From the NCBI RefSeq assembly GCF_009674725.1, contig NZ_WKKH01000003.1:124001-188000 (forward strand): a stretch of DNA of 64,000 nt, read 5' to 3'. This DNA comes from Pedobacter petrophilus (GTDB lineage Bacteria; Bacteroidota; Bacteroidia; Sphingobacteriales; Sphingobacteriaceae). The translations under genes were made by a program, and so were the position numbers. Positions 27,297-34,487 of this stretch are shown here, piece by piece. Numbering within the stretch: the first letter of the stretch is position 1; each line of letters opens with the position of its first letter. Under the pieces are notes generated by a model. That model did no database searches, was not told the origin of the DNA, and saw only the letters and a list, made by a program, of their open reading frames with translations.

Positions 27297-27830
27297 TCAA
27301 TAACCAGCCAGACCAAGTTTAAGGGAACTCATGGCCCGTGTAATATGATACTCTACTGCTCTTTCTGATATGTTGAGTATAGCTGCAATCTCCTTGTTAT
27401 GAAGGCCCTGTTTGCGACTAAGTTTATATACTTTTTTGCATTGTGTAGGCAAGGTATCTACCAGATTTTCTATTTTATCTTTAAGATCATTATATAAAAC
27501 CTGTTCTTCTGTACAATTAGATGTAGCGGGATAGCCTATTAGTTGAGATTCATGAATACGCTTCCGGTTAACCTTGTTTCTAATATATTCAAAAGCTTTG
27601 AATTTTGCAGATCTCATCAGATAATGCTCTATTTCTACGAGCTGAAGATCGTCCCGCCGTTCCCAGAGTGATCTGAAAATATCCTGAACCATTCCCTTTG
27701 CTGGTTCAACATCTCCAATATTATTATAACAAACGGCAAATACTTTCTCCCAATAAATGTTATAAGCTTTTTCGAACGACTGTTTGTCGATCTGAACTGT
27801 CTTACCAGGAAAAAACTTTTTTAAGTCCAT
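27297..27830 (-). CDS. ECF (FecI-type) RNA polymerase sigma factor
   Basis: A 177-residue sigma-70 family ECF factor. Region 2 is visible (ECF-type helices with FEKAYNIYWEKVFAVCY, VQDIFRSLWERRDDL and YLMRSAKFKAFEYIRNK). Region 4 has LVDTLPTQCKKVYKLSRKQG and the helix-turn-helix HNKEIAAILNISERAVEYHI. Length and organisation are those of Bacteroidota FecI homologues, which are normally paired with FecR. The anti-sigma gene starts 104 nt downstream behind its own promoter motif. A TAnnTTTG box at 27850-27857 could give basal, housekeeping-sigma transcription of this gene. Confidence 0.9.
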   Translation of the reverse strand: MDLKKFFPGKTVQIDKQSFEKAYNIYWEKVFAVCYNNIGDVEPAKGMVQDIFRSLWERRDDLQLVEIEHYLMRSAKFKAFEYIRNKVNRKRIHESQLIGYPATSNCTEEQVLYNDLKDKIENLVDTLPTQCKKVYKLSRKQGLHNKEIAAILNISERAVEYHITRAMSSLKLGLAGY

Positions 27831-27849
27831 CTTTAACGCTATACATTTG

Positions 27850-27857
27850 CAAATATA
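27850..27857 (-). promoter_or_regulatory. Candidate -7 box for the ECF sigma gene
   Basis: On the - strand the sequence is TATATTTG, an exact match to TAnnTTTG, 20 nt before the sigma start codon. It overlaps the short palindrome ATTTGCAAAT at 27845-27854, which could be an operator. Confidence 0.4.
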
Positions 27858-28189
27858 GTTTATTAAGATTAATTATAAATAGCTTGATGTAAATTCCTTT
27901 CCACTCCCTCCATGCATCTTTAGCTTTTTGCGTCTATATTTAACAAGTATTGATTTAAAAAGCGGAAGTTATTGGAGGGCAAAAAAAGTTCCCTTGAAAA
28001 TCGGGCAATAAAAAAGGAGTACTATTATCACTTTTAATGTTAGCCCAACAACAAAATATCAGGATTCTATGATTGTTCCCTGGAACAATCTGCTTCATAG
28101 AATCAACGCCCTGTATCTCCACAGAACCACAGTTGATAAACTTGTAAGGTTAAGCTTTTGCTATCAAAGAAAAACTGTTGCCGGAATTT
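27858..28189. other. Spacer between the sigma and HxlR genes, holding a nested inverted repeat
   Basis: About 330 nt with no credible reading frame. Apart from the promoter area of the sigma gene, the only structure is the nested inverted repeat at 28063-28104, described separately. Confidence 0.5.
28063..28104. repeat. Nested inverted repeat downstream of the HxlR gene
   Basis: An outer 9-bp pair GATTCTATG (28063-28071) and CATAGAATC (28096-28104) encloses an inner perfect 8-bp pair ATTGTTCC (28072-28079) and GGAACAAT (28082-28089) with a 2-nt loop; a 6-nt bulge CTGCTT separates the right arms. It may end the HxlR transcript, although no strong T tract follows, or be a small palindromic element. 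Confidence 0.6.
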
Positions 28190-28552
28190 TTATAAAGGCT
28201 CATCGATGACGATCAGGTTCCGATGAGTTTCTCCCCATTCTGATAGAACCCCAATGATTGATTTTGCTGATTTGCCGTATTCGGTCAGCTCATAAGTTAC
28301 TGTAACAGGCTGTGTAACGCTTACCGTTCGCTTGACTAAGCGATTTGTTTCCATTTCCTTCAGTTCCCGACTGAGCACTTTCCCAGAAATACCCTGTACA
28401 TCACGTAAAAGTTCTGAGTACCGTTTGGAGCCAAATAGTAGGGCGGTTATAATATATATTTTCCATTTCCCTCCCAAAACATACATTGCATCATGTACGC
28501 CCATAATAGCTTTCTTGCACTCGTGTGATGGTGTTGCTGTTACTTTAAACAT
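28190..28552 (-). CDS. HxlR-family winged-helix transcriptional regulator
   Basis: A 120-residue HxlR/MarR-like regulator. The N-terminus has the conserved Cys (HECKKAIMGVHDAMYVLGGKWK; Cys12), followed by the winged helix (RYSELLRDVQGISGKVLSRELKEME, VTYELTEYGKSA). The family responds to reactive or electrophilic compounds, often through that Cys. It is divergent from an NAD(P)H-dependent nitroreductase-type gene with an inverted repeat between them, the usual arrangement of a regulator and its target. Confidence 0.92.
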   Translation of the reverse strand: MFKVTATPSHECKKAIMGVHDAMYVLGGKWKIYIITALLFGSKRYSELLRDVQGISGKVLSRELKEMETNRLVKRTVSVTQPVTVTYELTEYGKSAKSIIGVLSEWGETHRNLIVIDEPL

Positions 28553-28576
28553 GGTTACCTAAATGTCACTATTACT

Positions 28577-28597
28577 TTTTGTCACTTGACGACAAAA
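28577..28597. promoter_or_regulatory. Candidate HxlR operator between the divergent genes
   Basis: TTTTGTC (28577-28583) and GACAAAA (28591-28597) form a 7-bp inverted repeat around a 7-nt centre, with an overlapping inner GTCA-CT-TGAC pair. It lies in the 86-nt spacer between the HxlR gene and the oxidoreductase, where it could control both promoters. Confidence 0.5.
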
Positions 28598-28638
28598 GTA
28601 AACATATAATAACGAAGTTTGCGGAACAAAAAAATATT

Positions 28639-29268
28639 ATGAATATTATAGAAAATCTTGAATGGCGTTATGCTACTAAAAAGTTCAGTGACCAAAAAGT
28701 ATCCACTGAAGATTTAAACGAAATTCTGCAAGCTACCAATCTATCCGCTTCATCAACTGGTCTGCAGCCCTACCGTGTATTGGTTATGGAAAATGAGCAG
28801 CTTCGTAAAGAACTCGGTGAAGGTTCTTTTAACTCACAAATATCACAATCTTCGCATCTGTTGGTATTTGCCGCGTATGATAAGGTTACCCTTGAGCAGA
28901 TTGAGACCTACATTTCGCATATTGCAAGCGAACGTGGTATTTTGGAAGATACTCTGGCAGATTTTAAAGCAGCACTAGTTGGTGGCCTTCTTTCCAGAAC
29001 TGATGAAGAAAATTTCCATTGGGCAGCAAGGCAGGCCTACATCGGATTAGGAACAGCTTTAATAGCCGCAGCTGAATTAAAAATAGATTCAACACCGATG
29101 GAAGGATTCGACATTGAAAAATTTGATTCTTTACTCCAGCTGAAAGAAAAAGGACTCAGGCCAGTAGTTCTTTTATCGTTAGGATATCGTGATGCTGTGA
29201 ATGATTATTTCGCTAATCTAAAAAAAGTGCGATTGCCTTTAGATGAGTTCGCTATTGATGTAAAATAA
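28639..29268 (+). CDS. NAD(P)H-dependent oxidoreductase, nitroreductase family
   Basis: A 209-residue FMN nitroreductase-fold enzyme. The ATG at 28639 (MNIIENLEWRYATKKFS) is chosen because family members begin this way (RYATKKF binds FMN phosphate); the ATG at 28579 would read through the operator. Other marks are SASSTGLQPYRVLV, FNSQISQSSHLLVFAA, HWAARQAYIGLGTALIAAAEL and the C-terminal LRPVVLLSLGYRDAVNDYF. It probably reduces nitro compounds or quinones in the cytoplasm and is likely induced through the divergent HxlR regulator in response to such compounds. Confidence 0.92.
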   Translation: MNIIENLEWRYATKKFSDQKVSTEDLNEILQATNLSASSTGLQPYRVLVMENEQLRKELGEGSFNSQISQSSHLLVFAAYDKVTLEQIETYISHIASERGILEDTLADFKAALVGGLLSRTDEENFHWAARQAYIGLGTALIAAAELKIDSTPMEGFDIEKFDSLLQLKEKGLRPVVLLSLGYRDAVNDYFANLKKVRLPLDEFAIDVK

Positions 29269-29278
29269 AACACGTAAT

Positions 29279-29313
29279 AAGGCTGTTAATCATTTTTTTT
29301 TAAACAGCCTTTA
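29279..29313 (+). terminator. Terminator of the nitroreductase gene
   Basis: AAGGCTGTT (29279-29287) pairs with AACAGCCTT (29303-29311), starting 11 nt after the stop codon. The long T run lies in the loop and more T follows the stem. Confidence 0.6.
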
Positions 29314-29495
29314 TTCTTAAACGCTGCTATTCCCGAGAGTAATCATTTCTTGATAAAATGGCTGATGATCTGCTAACAGCCTGTTTCCACAACAACTGGT
29401 TACCCGAAAAATTCACTTTTGAAGAAATGCAAAACCGAACCGCTCAGGTGGGTGAATTATACTCTTTTATATTCTTGATTAACAACGAATTAGTC

Positions 29496-29536
29496 AAAAA
29501 AAAATGGGCAAGCGACCGTTTTACGTGCTTGCCCAT
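29496..29536 (-). terminator. Terminator of the left tRNA-Asn gene
   Basis: Perfect 10-bp stem ATGGGCAAGC (29504-29513) and GCTTGCCCAT (29527-29536), followed on the - strand by about nine T residues. A textbook Rho-independent terminator placed 6 nt after the tRNA 3' end. Confidence 0.85.
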
Positions 29537-29541
29537 TGTGG

Positions 29542-29615
29542 CTCCCTCTGCTGGGCTCGAACCAGCGACCCTCTGATTAACAGTCAGATGCTCTAACCAG
29601 CTGAGCTAAGAAGGA
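29542..29615 (-). tRNA. tRNA-Asn (GTT), copy 1
   Basis: A 74-nt tRNA gene. The acceptor arms TCCTTCT and AGAGGGA pair with one G-T, the D arm is GCTC/GAGC, the anticodon arm TCTGA-CTGTTAA-TCAGA carries GTT, and the T arm is GCTGG-TTCGAGC-CCAGC; the discriminator is G. CCA is not encoded. It is identical to the copy 160 bp to the right. Confidence 0.97.
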
Positions 29616-29669
29616 ATTTATTCTGGTTAATCTGTAATTTTTGCTAAAATCATTTAGCAAGTTTATCAT

Positions 29670-29700
29670 AAAAAATCCCCACATTACTGTGAGGATTTTT
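29670..29700 (-). terminator. Terminator of the right tRNA-Asn gene
   Basis: AAAAATCC (29671-29678) pairs with GGATTTTT (29693-29700) with inner CAC/GTG pairs; on the - strand the stem runs into a T stretch. It separates the two tRNA copies, so each may end independently. A second 8-bp hairpin (TTGCTAAA/TTTAGCAA, 29641-29660) lies just beyond it. Confidence 0.75.
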
Positions 29701-29701
29701 G

Positions 29702-29775
29702 CTCCCTCTGCTGGGCTCGAACCAGCGACCCTCTGATTAACAGTCAGATGCTCTAACCAGCTGAGCTAAGAAGGA
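29702..29775 (-). tRNA. tRNA-Asn (GTT), copy 2
   Basis: The same 74-nt sequence as copy 1, with the GTT anticodon and all paired arms intact. It lies upstream of copy 1 in the direction of transcription. Confidence 0.97.
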
Positions 29776-29919
29776 GTGCTGGTTTTTCCCAAATCGAAGT
29801 TCTTGATGCTTTTCAGCTTGCAAACCCTTGTTCGTTTTGGGAATGCAATATTAGGGCTTTTAAATTATTTATGCAATATTTGCAGTGAAAAATTTTAAAA
29901 AAAATTCAAATAAAAATAT

Positions 29920-30840
29920 ATGAGCCTGATAATCATAGGTACTGTGGCGTTCGATGCTATTGAAACTCCCTTCGGAAAAACAGATAAAATTGTTGGTGGT
30001 GCTGCAACTTACGCAAGTTTAGCTGCTTCTTACTTCTATACTAAAGCAAAAATTGTGGCCGTTGTGGGTGATGATTTCCCAAAAGCAGATATAGATATCT
30101 TTACCGAACACGGAATCGACACCGAAGGATTACAGATTAAAGCCGGCGAAAAATCATTTTTCTGGTCGGGTAAATACCATAACGACATGAATAGTCGCGA
30201 TACGTTAATTACAGAATTAAATGTATTGGAAACCTTCGATCCGGTTATCCCGGAAAGCTACCAGGACTGTGAATTTTTAATGTTAGGAAACTTAACGCCT
30301 CAAGTACAGCAAACAGTGATTAAACGCCTTAAAAAGCGCCCTAAATTAATTGTAATGGACACCATGAACTTTTGGATGGACATCATGATGGATGATTTAC
30401 TGGAAACCATTAAAATGGTAGATGTTTTAACCATTAACGACGCAGAAGCACGCCAACTTTCAGGAGAATATTCATTGGTTAAGGCCGCGAAGAAAATCCT
30501 GGCTATGGGACCAAAATACTTAATCATTAAAAAAGGCGAGCATGGCGCATTGTTATTCCACGAAGATCAGATTTTCTCTGCTCCGGCATTGCCTTTAGCA
30601 GAAGTTTTTGATCCTACAGGCGCTGGCGACACCTTCGCTGGTGGTTTCATTGGTTACCTGGCTAAAGTAGGCACCATCAACTTTAATAACATGAAAAATG
30701 CAATTATCTACGGTTCTGCGCTGGCGTCTTTCTGCGTGGAGAAATTTGGAACTGAAAAGTTATTAAACCTTACCGAGGCTGAAGTATCTGGTAGAATTCA
30801 GGAGTTTGTAAACTTAAGCTCGTTTACGATCGAAGCATAA
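29920..30840 (+). CDS. PfkB-family sugar/nucleoside kinase
   Basis: A 306-residue ribokinase-fold kinase. The N-terminal GTVAFDAIETPFG and GGAATYASLAASYF hold the sugar-binding region. The C-terminal PfkB signature DPTGAGDTFAGGF carries the catalytic base Asp237, and the anion-hole GAGD is intact. The middle sequence LIVMDTMNFWMD and LTINDAEARQLSGEYSL is typical of the adenosine kinase-like or ribokinase-like subgroup. It acts in the cytoplasm, phosphorylating a sugar or nucleoside with ATP; which one cannot be told. It is a single gene ending in a strong terminator, with no sugar operon beside it. Confidence 0.9.
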   Translation: MSLIIIGTVAFDAIETPFGKTDKIVGGAATYASLAASYFYTKAKIVAVVGDDFPKADIDIFTEHGIDTEGLQIKAGEKSFFWSGKYHNDMNSRDTLITELNVLETFDPVIPESYQDCEFLMLGNLTPQVQQTVIKRLKKRPKLIVMDTMNFWMDIMMDDLLETIKMVDVLTINDAEARQLSGEYSLVKAAKKILAMGPKYLIIKKGEHGALLFHEDQIFSAPALPLAEVFDPTGAGDTFAGGFIGYLAKVGTINFNNMKNAIIYGSALASFCVEKFGTEKLLNLTEAEVSGRIQEFVNLSSFTIEA

Positions 30841-30908
30841 TAATTTTCATTTCGCTTCCAAGAAGACCATTGTCGTTTCTGATACTTAGCAAAAACAAAT
30901 ACGACCAG

Positions 30909-30951
30909 CGTGCAGATTTCAGATAAACATCAGAAATCTGCACGCTTTTTT
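30909..30951 (+). terminator. Strong terminator of the PfkB kinase gene
   Basis: A 12-bp perfect stem CGTGCAGATTTC (30909-30920) and GAAATCTGCACG (30933-30944), extendable by one G-C, is followed by CTTTTTT. Confidence 0.85.
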
Positions 30952-31015
30952 ATATTCCATTAGGTAACCTTTTACTCACATTAGCACGAGCAAAAAATAC
31001 CTCAATGCTACTGAT

Positions 31016-31264
31016 TTATGTATGATCTGGAGTAGCCAGCATTGCTATTGGCGTAAACTTTTCAAAAACAGCATCAGTATGTGGCGCATCAGGTAATTCA
31101 TCTGTTAAATCCTGACCAGCCCAATGCTCATAATGTTTTCCATTGCGCCACAACCGGCTATTAGTCATGTCGTAAATTAGACCTTTGTACGCCACCCAAA
31201 TCTGAGGCTTATCCTGCCCGTTTCTAAGCGCTAACTGCTGTTTGGTATAGACAGGCAAATCCAT
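31016..31264 (-). CDS. Cytochrome b5-like haem/steroid-binding domain protein
   Basis: An 82-residue single-domain protein. LPVYTKQQLALRNGQ, WVAYKGLIYDMTNSRLWRNG, HYEHWAGQDLTDEL and APHTDAVFEKFTPI match the small bacterial cytochrome b5-like family; the His residues in KHYEHWAG and APH are the conserved ones. It has no signal peptide or membrane helix. Its start codon overlaps the lycopene cyclase stop (TAATG), so the two are translationally coupled. It might donate electrons to a carotenoid-modifying oxygenase such as CrtZ; that is inference from position only. Confidence 0.8.
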   Translation of the reverse strand: MDLPVYTKQQLALRNGQDKPQIWVAYKGLIYDMTNSRLWRNGKHYEHWAGQDLTDELPDAPHTDAVFEKFTPIAMLATPDHT

Positions 31265-31944
31265 TAGTTCTTCGCCCTGCTTTTAAACCACTCATAAAGA
31301 TAGACATTCATCAGCAGCAGACTCATTAAATAAAAATGGTCTTCAAATGGAATCGTTCCTACCCTGAAATTTAAGTTTTCTTTGTTATTGTAAATCACCA
31401 CCGGGATTGCCGTTAAAAAGCCATTTACAATATAAAATGGAATTAATGCCACTAAATACGCCCTGTAAAATTTGTACATGAAACGAAGTTTCACGTTAAC
31501 GTATTCTACATAGGCAAGTACAATGAAAAGAAATCCAAAATTAATTAAAGTATACCAATGGTGAAAGCCGAAGAAAAGAATGGCAATACACAAGCCTAAA
31601 AACAGATTGCTCAGCGCAAGGCTATATTTTTGAAGTTCGTTTTTGGGGAAATAAGCATTTAGGCATTCATAAATAAAAACACAGGCATAAGGAACGGTTA
31701 AGAAAAATAACATTTCCTCCAGCGGAAGTCCCCATAAATAAACTCCAATAAGATAATCCGGATTAAAAGACCATACATCCAGCTTTACGAAAAGTAAATC
31801 CCAAATCAGAAACACTACTCCGGTAATTAAGATAGCAGGCACAATGTATTTCCATTTACTAAAAAAATGCACTTTCTTGTCGAACGACAATACCAGCGGA
31901 AAGAAAATTACTGCAATGTTGATTAATAAATAGATGTAGTGCAT
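31264..31944 (-). CDS. Lycopene cyclase, fused CrtYc-CrtYd type
   Basis: A 226-residue membrane protein with about seven helices. It carries two copies of the lycopene cyclase domain motif: PLEEMLFFLTVPYACVFIYE in the first half and TIPFEDHFYLMSLLLMNV in the second. In Actinobacteria these are separate CrtYc and CrtYd subunits, while Bacteroidota usually have the fused form. It cyclises the ends of lycopene to give beta- or gamma-carotene in the inner membrane. It is the middle gene of a three-gene - strand unit joined by TAATG overlaps at both ends. Confidence 0.88.
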   Translation of the reverse strand: MHYIYLLINIAVIFFPLVLSFDKKVHFFSKWKYIVPAILITGVVFLIWDLLFVKLDVWSFNPDYLIGVYLWGLPLEEMLFFLTVPYACVFIYECLNAYFPKNELQKYSLALSNLFLGLCIAILFFGFHHWYTLINFGFLFIVLAYVEYVNVKLRFMYKFYRAYLVALIPFYIVNGFLTAIPVVIYNNKENLNFRVGTIPFEDHFYLMSLLLMNVYLYEWFKSRAKN

Positions 31945-32474
31945 TAAATGTATTTTTTTAAAATTTTTACTTCCTCAGGTGTACAACGATTACTATCGAC
32001 CATAAACCTGGCTACATTTTTCACCAGCGTCTGATCAGCAACCCCAAAGTTTCCATTTTGATAGTGCTTAACAATTTCCTTTCTATCCGCTGTTAAATCT
32101 TTACTAAAGCCTAAAAAAGATGGGGTATAATGCTGAATTGAAAACCGCATGAAACGTATTTCCATATTTTCTTTATCCATGTTTATGGCACTCTGCATGG
32201 TTTGCATAGAAACCTTTACATATTTTATCTTACTATACGGATTCCAGGCATGTTTAGCTTTAAGCGCTTCTAATGTACCAATATACGCGGTGGTTAGCGC
32301 AGTCTTATTAGGAAGTTTATTCAGCTTAACCAATAATGATTCAGTCAGCTTACTATTTTCTACCGCTTTTACCAAATCGCTTTTAAGCACGGTTATTTCT
32401 TTAGTTGATAACTGCGCGTAACATAAATTAACACTAAGCGTTAGTAAAAAAAATAAAAATCTGATTTTAAACAT
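31944..32474 (-). CDS. Unknown secreted protein, first gene of the lycopene cyclase unit
   Basis: A 176-residue protein not assigned to a known family. The ATG at 32474 gives a clear signal peptide (MFKIRFLFFLLTLSVNLCYAQ); the ATG four codons earlier is possible. The mature part is mostly helical and Lys-rich (KSDLVKAVENSKLTESLLVKL, TLEALKAKHAWNPYSKIKYV) and ends with CTPEEVKILKKYI. No metal-binding, catalytic or anchor motif is evident. The segment YIGTLEALKAKHAWNPYSKIKYV is reminiscent of a helical repeat. The stop overlaps the cyclase start (TAATG), so it is made with the cyclase, and a role in pigment assembly or envelope function is possible. I cannot propose a function. Confidence 0.75.
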   Translation of the reverse strand: MFKIRFLFFLLTLSVNLCYAQLSTKEITVLKSDLVKAVENSKLTESLLVKLNKLPNKTALTTAYIGTLEALKAKHAWNPYSKIKYVKVSMQTMQSAINMDKENMEIRFMRFSIQHYTPSFLGFSKDLTADRKEIVKHYQNGNFGVADQTLVKNVARFMVDSNRCTPEEVKILKKYI

Positions 32475-32807
32475 GGTTAATTGCAAATGTAATAAAAGGA
32501 AAGCAAATCCATTAGCTGATCAACATGCATTGTAACTGGAATACAAGTGAAGAAATGCAGGATGTCATTTCTACGACTGACATAAAGAGTTTGTCGTTCA
32601 GCGTGCCAGCGAAGCTTCTGCAAGTGATGGAAAACAAACCGTTAATAAACAAAGAACCAAAAGGCGGAAGGTTAATTAAAAAAACGGCGCCTTGCAGGCC
32701 AGGGATTTTCGCTACACGCTGAATAACAGGCATGACAATCTGCCAAAGAATAGTTCTCATTTGATTATTATTCAAACAAAATCCCGGAAAATCCTTTTAT
32801 TTACACT
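32475..32807. other. Divergent spacer between the cyclase unit and crtI
   Basis: 333 nt separating two divergent carotenoid transcripts. It contains overlapping open frames on both strands (65 and 87 codons) without convincing starts, domains or codon bias. The middle part (about 32555-32730) looks like the kind of interspersed non-coding repeat common in this family, but no second copy was found in the window. Promoters for both directions must lie here; no clear box was identified. Confidence 0.4.
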
Positions 32808-34289
32808 ATGGATAAAAAACCACAGATTATAGTTGTCGGCGCTGGTTTCGCAGGGCTTTCTGCCGCAGCTTTACTGGCGAAACATGGCTGCGATGTGACC
32901 GTAATCGAAAAGAATGAAATGGCGGGCGGCAGGGCCAGAATCTGGAAAAAAGATGGCTTTACTTTCGATATGGGGCCTAGCTGGTACTGGATGCCCGATG
33001 TGTTCGAAAACTTCTATAAACTATTTAACAAAACAACAGCTGATTTTTACGAATTAAAAAGATTAGACCCGTCATACCGGATTTATTTCGGTGAAAACGA
33101 TACCATTAATGTACCGGCAACAGAAGAGAAGCTGTATCAGCTGTTTGAAGAATTAGAACCTGGAAGCCGTAAAAACCTTGATGTCTTTCTTCAACAGGCC
33201 AAATACAAATACGATGTGGGCATGAACGAATATGTATTCAAACCTTCTCATAGCGTAATGGAGTACTTCGATCCCAGATTAGCAATTAGCGGGATTAAGC
33301 TCCAGCTTTTGGGCAACATGCGAAAACACGTTCATAAATTGTTTAAAAACGAAAAACTACGGAAGCTTTTAGAATTTCCGGTATTATTTCTGGGTGCTAC
33401 CCCTCAAAATACACCTGCGCTTTACAGCCTGATGAATTATGCCGATTTAATTATGGGCACCTGGTATCCTATCGGGGGCATGCACGAAATCGTATTAGCC
33501 ATGCAGCAAATTGCAGAACAGCAAGGAGTGAAGTTTCTATTTGATACCAATGTAATCAAAATAGAAATAAAAGATAAGATAGCGAAAACAATCAAAACTA
33601 ATAAAGGGAATTTCAGTGCAGATTACGTTATTGCAAATGCTGATTATCACCATGTGGAGCAGCATTTGTTAGAAAAAAACAATCGAAAATACGACGAAAA
33701 TTATTGGGAAAGCCGCACTATGGCACCTTCAAGCCTGCTTTTTTACATCGCTTTGAACAAAAAACTTAAAAATGTTCTTCATCATAATTTATTTTTCGAT
33801 CAGAATTTTGATGAACATGCAGAAGAAATATACACTGATCCAAAGTGGCCTTCCAAGCCATTATTCTACGCTTGCTGCCCTTCTGTAACAGATCAGAGCG
33901 TTGCACCCGAAGGCTGTGAAAACCTTTTCTTTTTAATTCCAGTTGCGCCAGGTTTGGAAGACAGCGAACTAAAACGCGCGGAATACTTTGATCTTCTGGT
34001 AGATAGATTCAAAAAATTAACAGGCAATGACATCAGCAACGCTATCCTATTTAAGAGAAGTTATGCTATGAACGATTTCGTAAGTGATTACAATGCCTTT
34101 AAAGGAAATGCATATGGCTTAGCAAACACTTTGAAACAGACCGCTTTTTTAAAACCGAAGATGAAAAGCAACGTAACGAATATGTTATATACGGGTCAGT
34201 TAACGATTCCAGGCCCTGGAGTGCCCCCTGCGATCATATCCGGACAAGTGGTCGCAAAAGAAATAATAAAAAAGTTAAAAAAAGCTTGA
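32808..34289 (+). CDS. crtI: Phytoene desaturase / CrtI-type carotenoid dehydrogenase
   Basis: A 493-residue FAD enzyme of the CrtI family. The dinucleotide-binding motif VVGAGFAGLSAAALLAKHG and VIEKNEMAGGRA near the N-terminus is followed by GFTFDMGPSWYWMPDVFENF, then WYPIGGMHEIVLAM and ADYVIANADYHHVEQ. The C-terminal signature LYTGQLTIPGPGVPPAIISG closes the FAD site. It desaturates phytoene stepwise towards lycopene at the membrane. The lycopene cyclase lies on the opposite strand across a 333-nt spacer and crtZ is 2.6 kb away. No crtB phytoene synthase follows, which is unusual for this group. Confidence 0.92.
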   Translation: MDKKPQIIVVGAGFAGLSAAALLAKHGCDVTVIEKNEMAGGRARIWKKDGFTFDMGPSWYWMPDVFENFYKLFNKTTADFYELKRLDPSYRIYFGENDTINVPATEEKLYQLFEELEPGSRKNLDVFLQQAKYKYDVGMNEYVFKPSHSVMEYFDPRLAISGIKLQLLGNMRKHVHKLFKNEKLRKLLEFPVLFLGATPQNTPALYSLMNYADLIMGTWYPIGGMHEIVLAMQQIAEQQGVKFLFDTNVIKIEIKDKIAKTIKTNKGNFSADYVIANADYHHVEQHLLEKNNRKYDENYWESRTMAPSSLLFYIALNKKLKNVLHHNLFFDQNFDEHAEEIYTDPKWPSKPLFYACCPSVTDQSVAPEGCENLFFLIPVAPGLEDSELKRAEYFDLLVDRFKKLTGNDISNAILFKRSYAMNDFVSDYNAFKGNAYGLANTLKQTAFLKPKMKSNVTNMLYTGQLTIPGPGVPPAIISGQVVAKEIIKKLKKA

Positions 34290-34307
34290 CAAATTTAAAA
34301 TTTCCCT

Positions 34308-34487
34308 TATCTTTATATCCACAAAACAAAAACACTGCAAATAGCCTTTTAAACACAATATTGTTCAAGGTTTGCATTTGTTTCGAAACGAAAGAGAAGG
34401 CGAATTGTTGAAAGTAAACATAAGAATCAACTAACCAAATATATGATAAGCAAATAAGGCCTGGTTTTTCCGGGCCTTTTGCTTTTT
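34308..34487 (+). ncRNA. Candidate small RNA or structured 3'UTR after crtI
   Basis: Just after the crtI stop there is a promoter-like stretch (TTGAC at 34286-34290 and TATCTTTA at 34308-34315, seven of eight matches to TAnnTTTG). About 140 nt of non-coding, partly palindromic sequence follows (GTTTCGAAAC is a perfect 10-bp palindrome), and then a strong terminator at 34456-34487. This could be an independent RNA of about 165 nt or simply the crtI 3'UTR. I do not recognise a known RNA family. Confidence 0.35.
34456..34487 (+). terminator. Terminator after crtI / candidate small RNA
   Basis: AAGGCCTGG (34456-34464) pairs with CCGGGCCTT (34470-34478), nine pairs with one G-T, followed by TTGCTTTTT. 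Confidence 0.8.

Noticed and set aside
29358-29576. 72-codon + strand frame overlapping the left tRNA-Asn gene
   Set aside because: It runs antisense through the tRNA and its end (SAGLEPATL) is the well-known false translation of the tRNA T arm; it also covers a terminator.
32512-32775. 87-codon - strand frame between the cyclase unit and crtI
   Set aside because: No domain and no good start context. It overlaps another open frame on the opposite strand and lies where promoters are expected; repeat-like composition.
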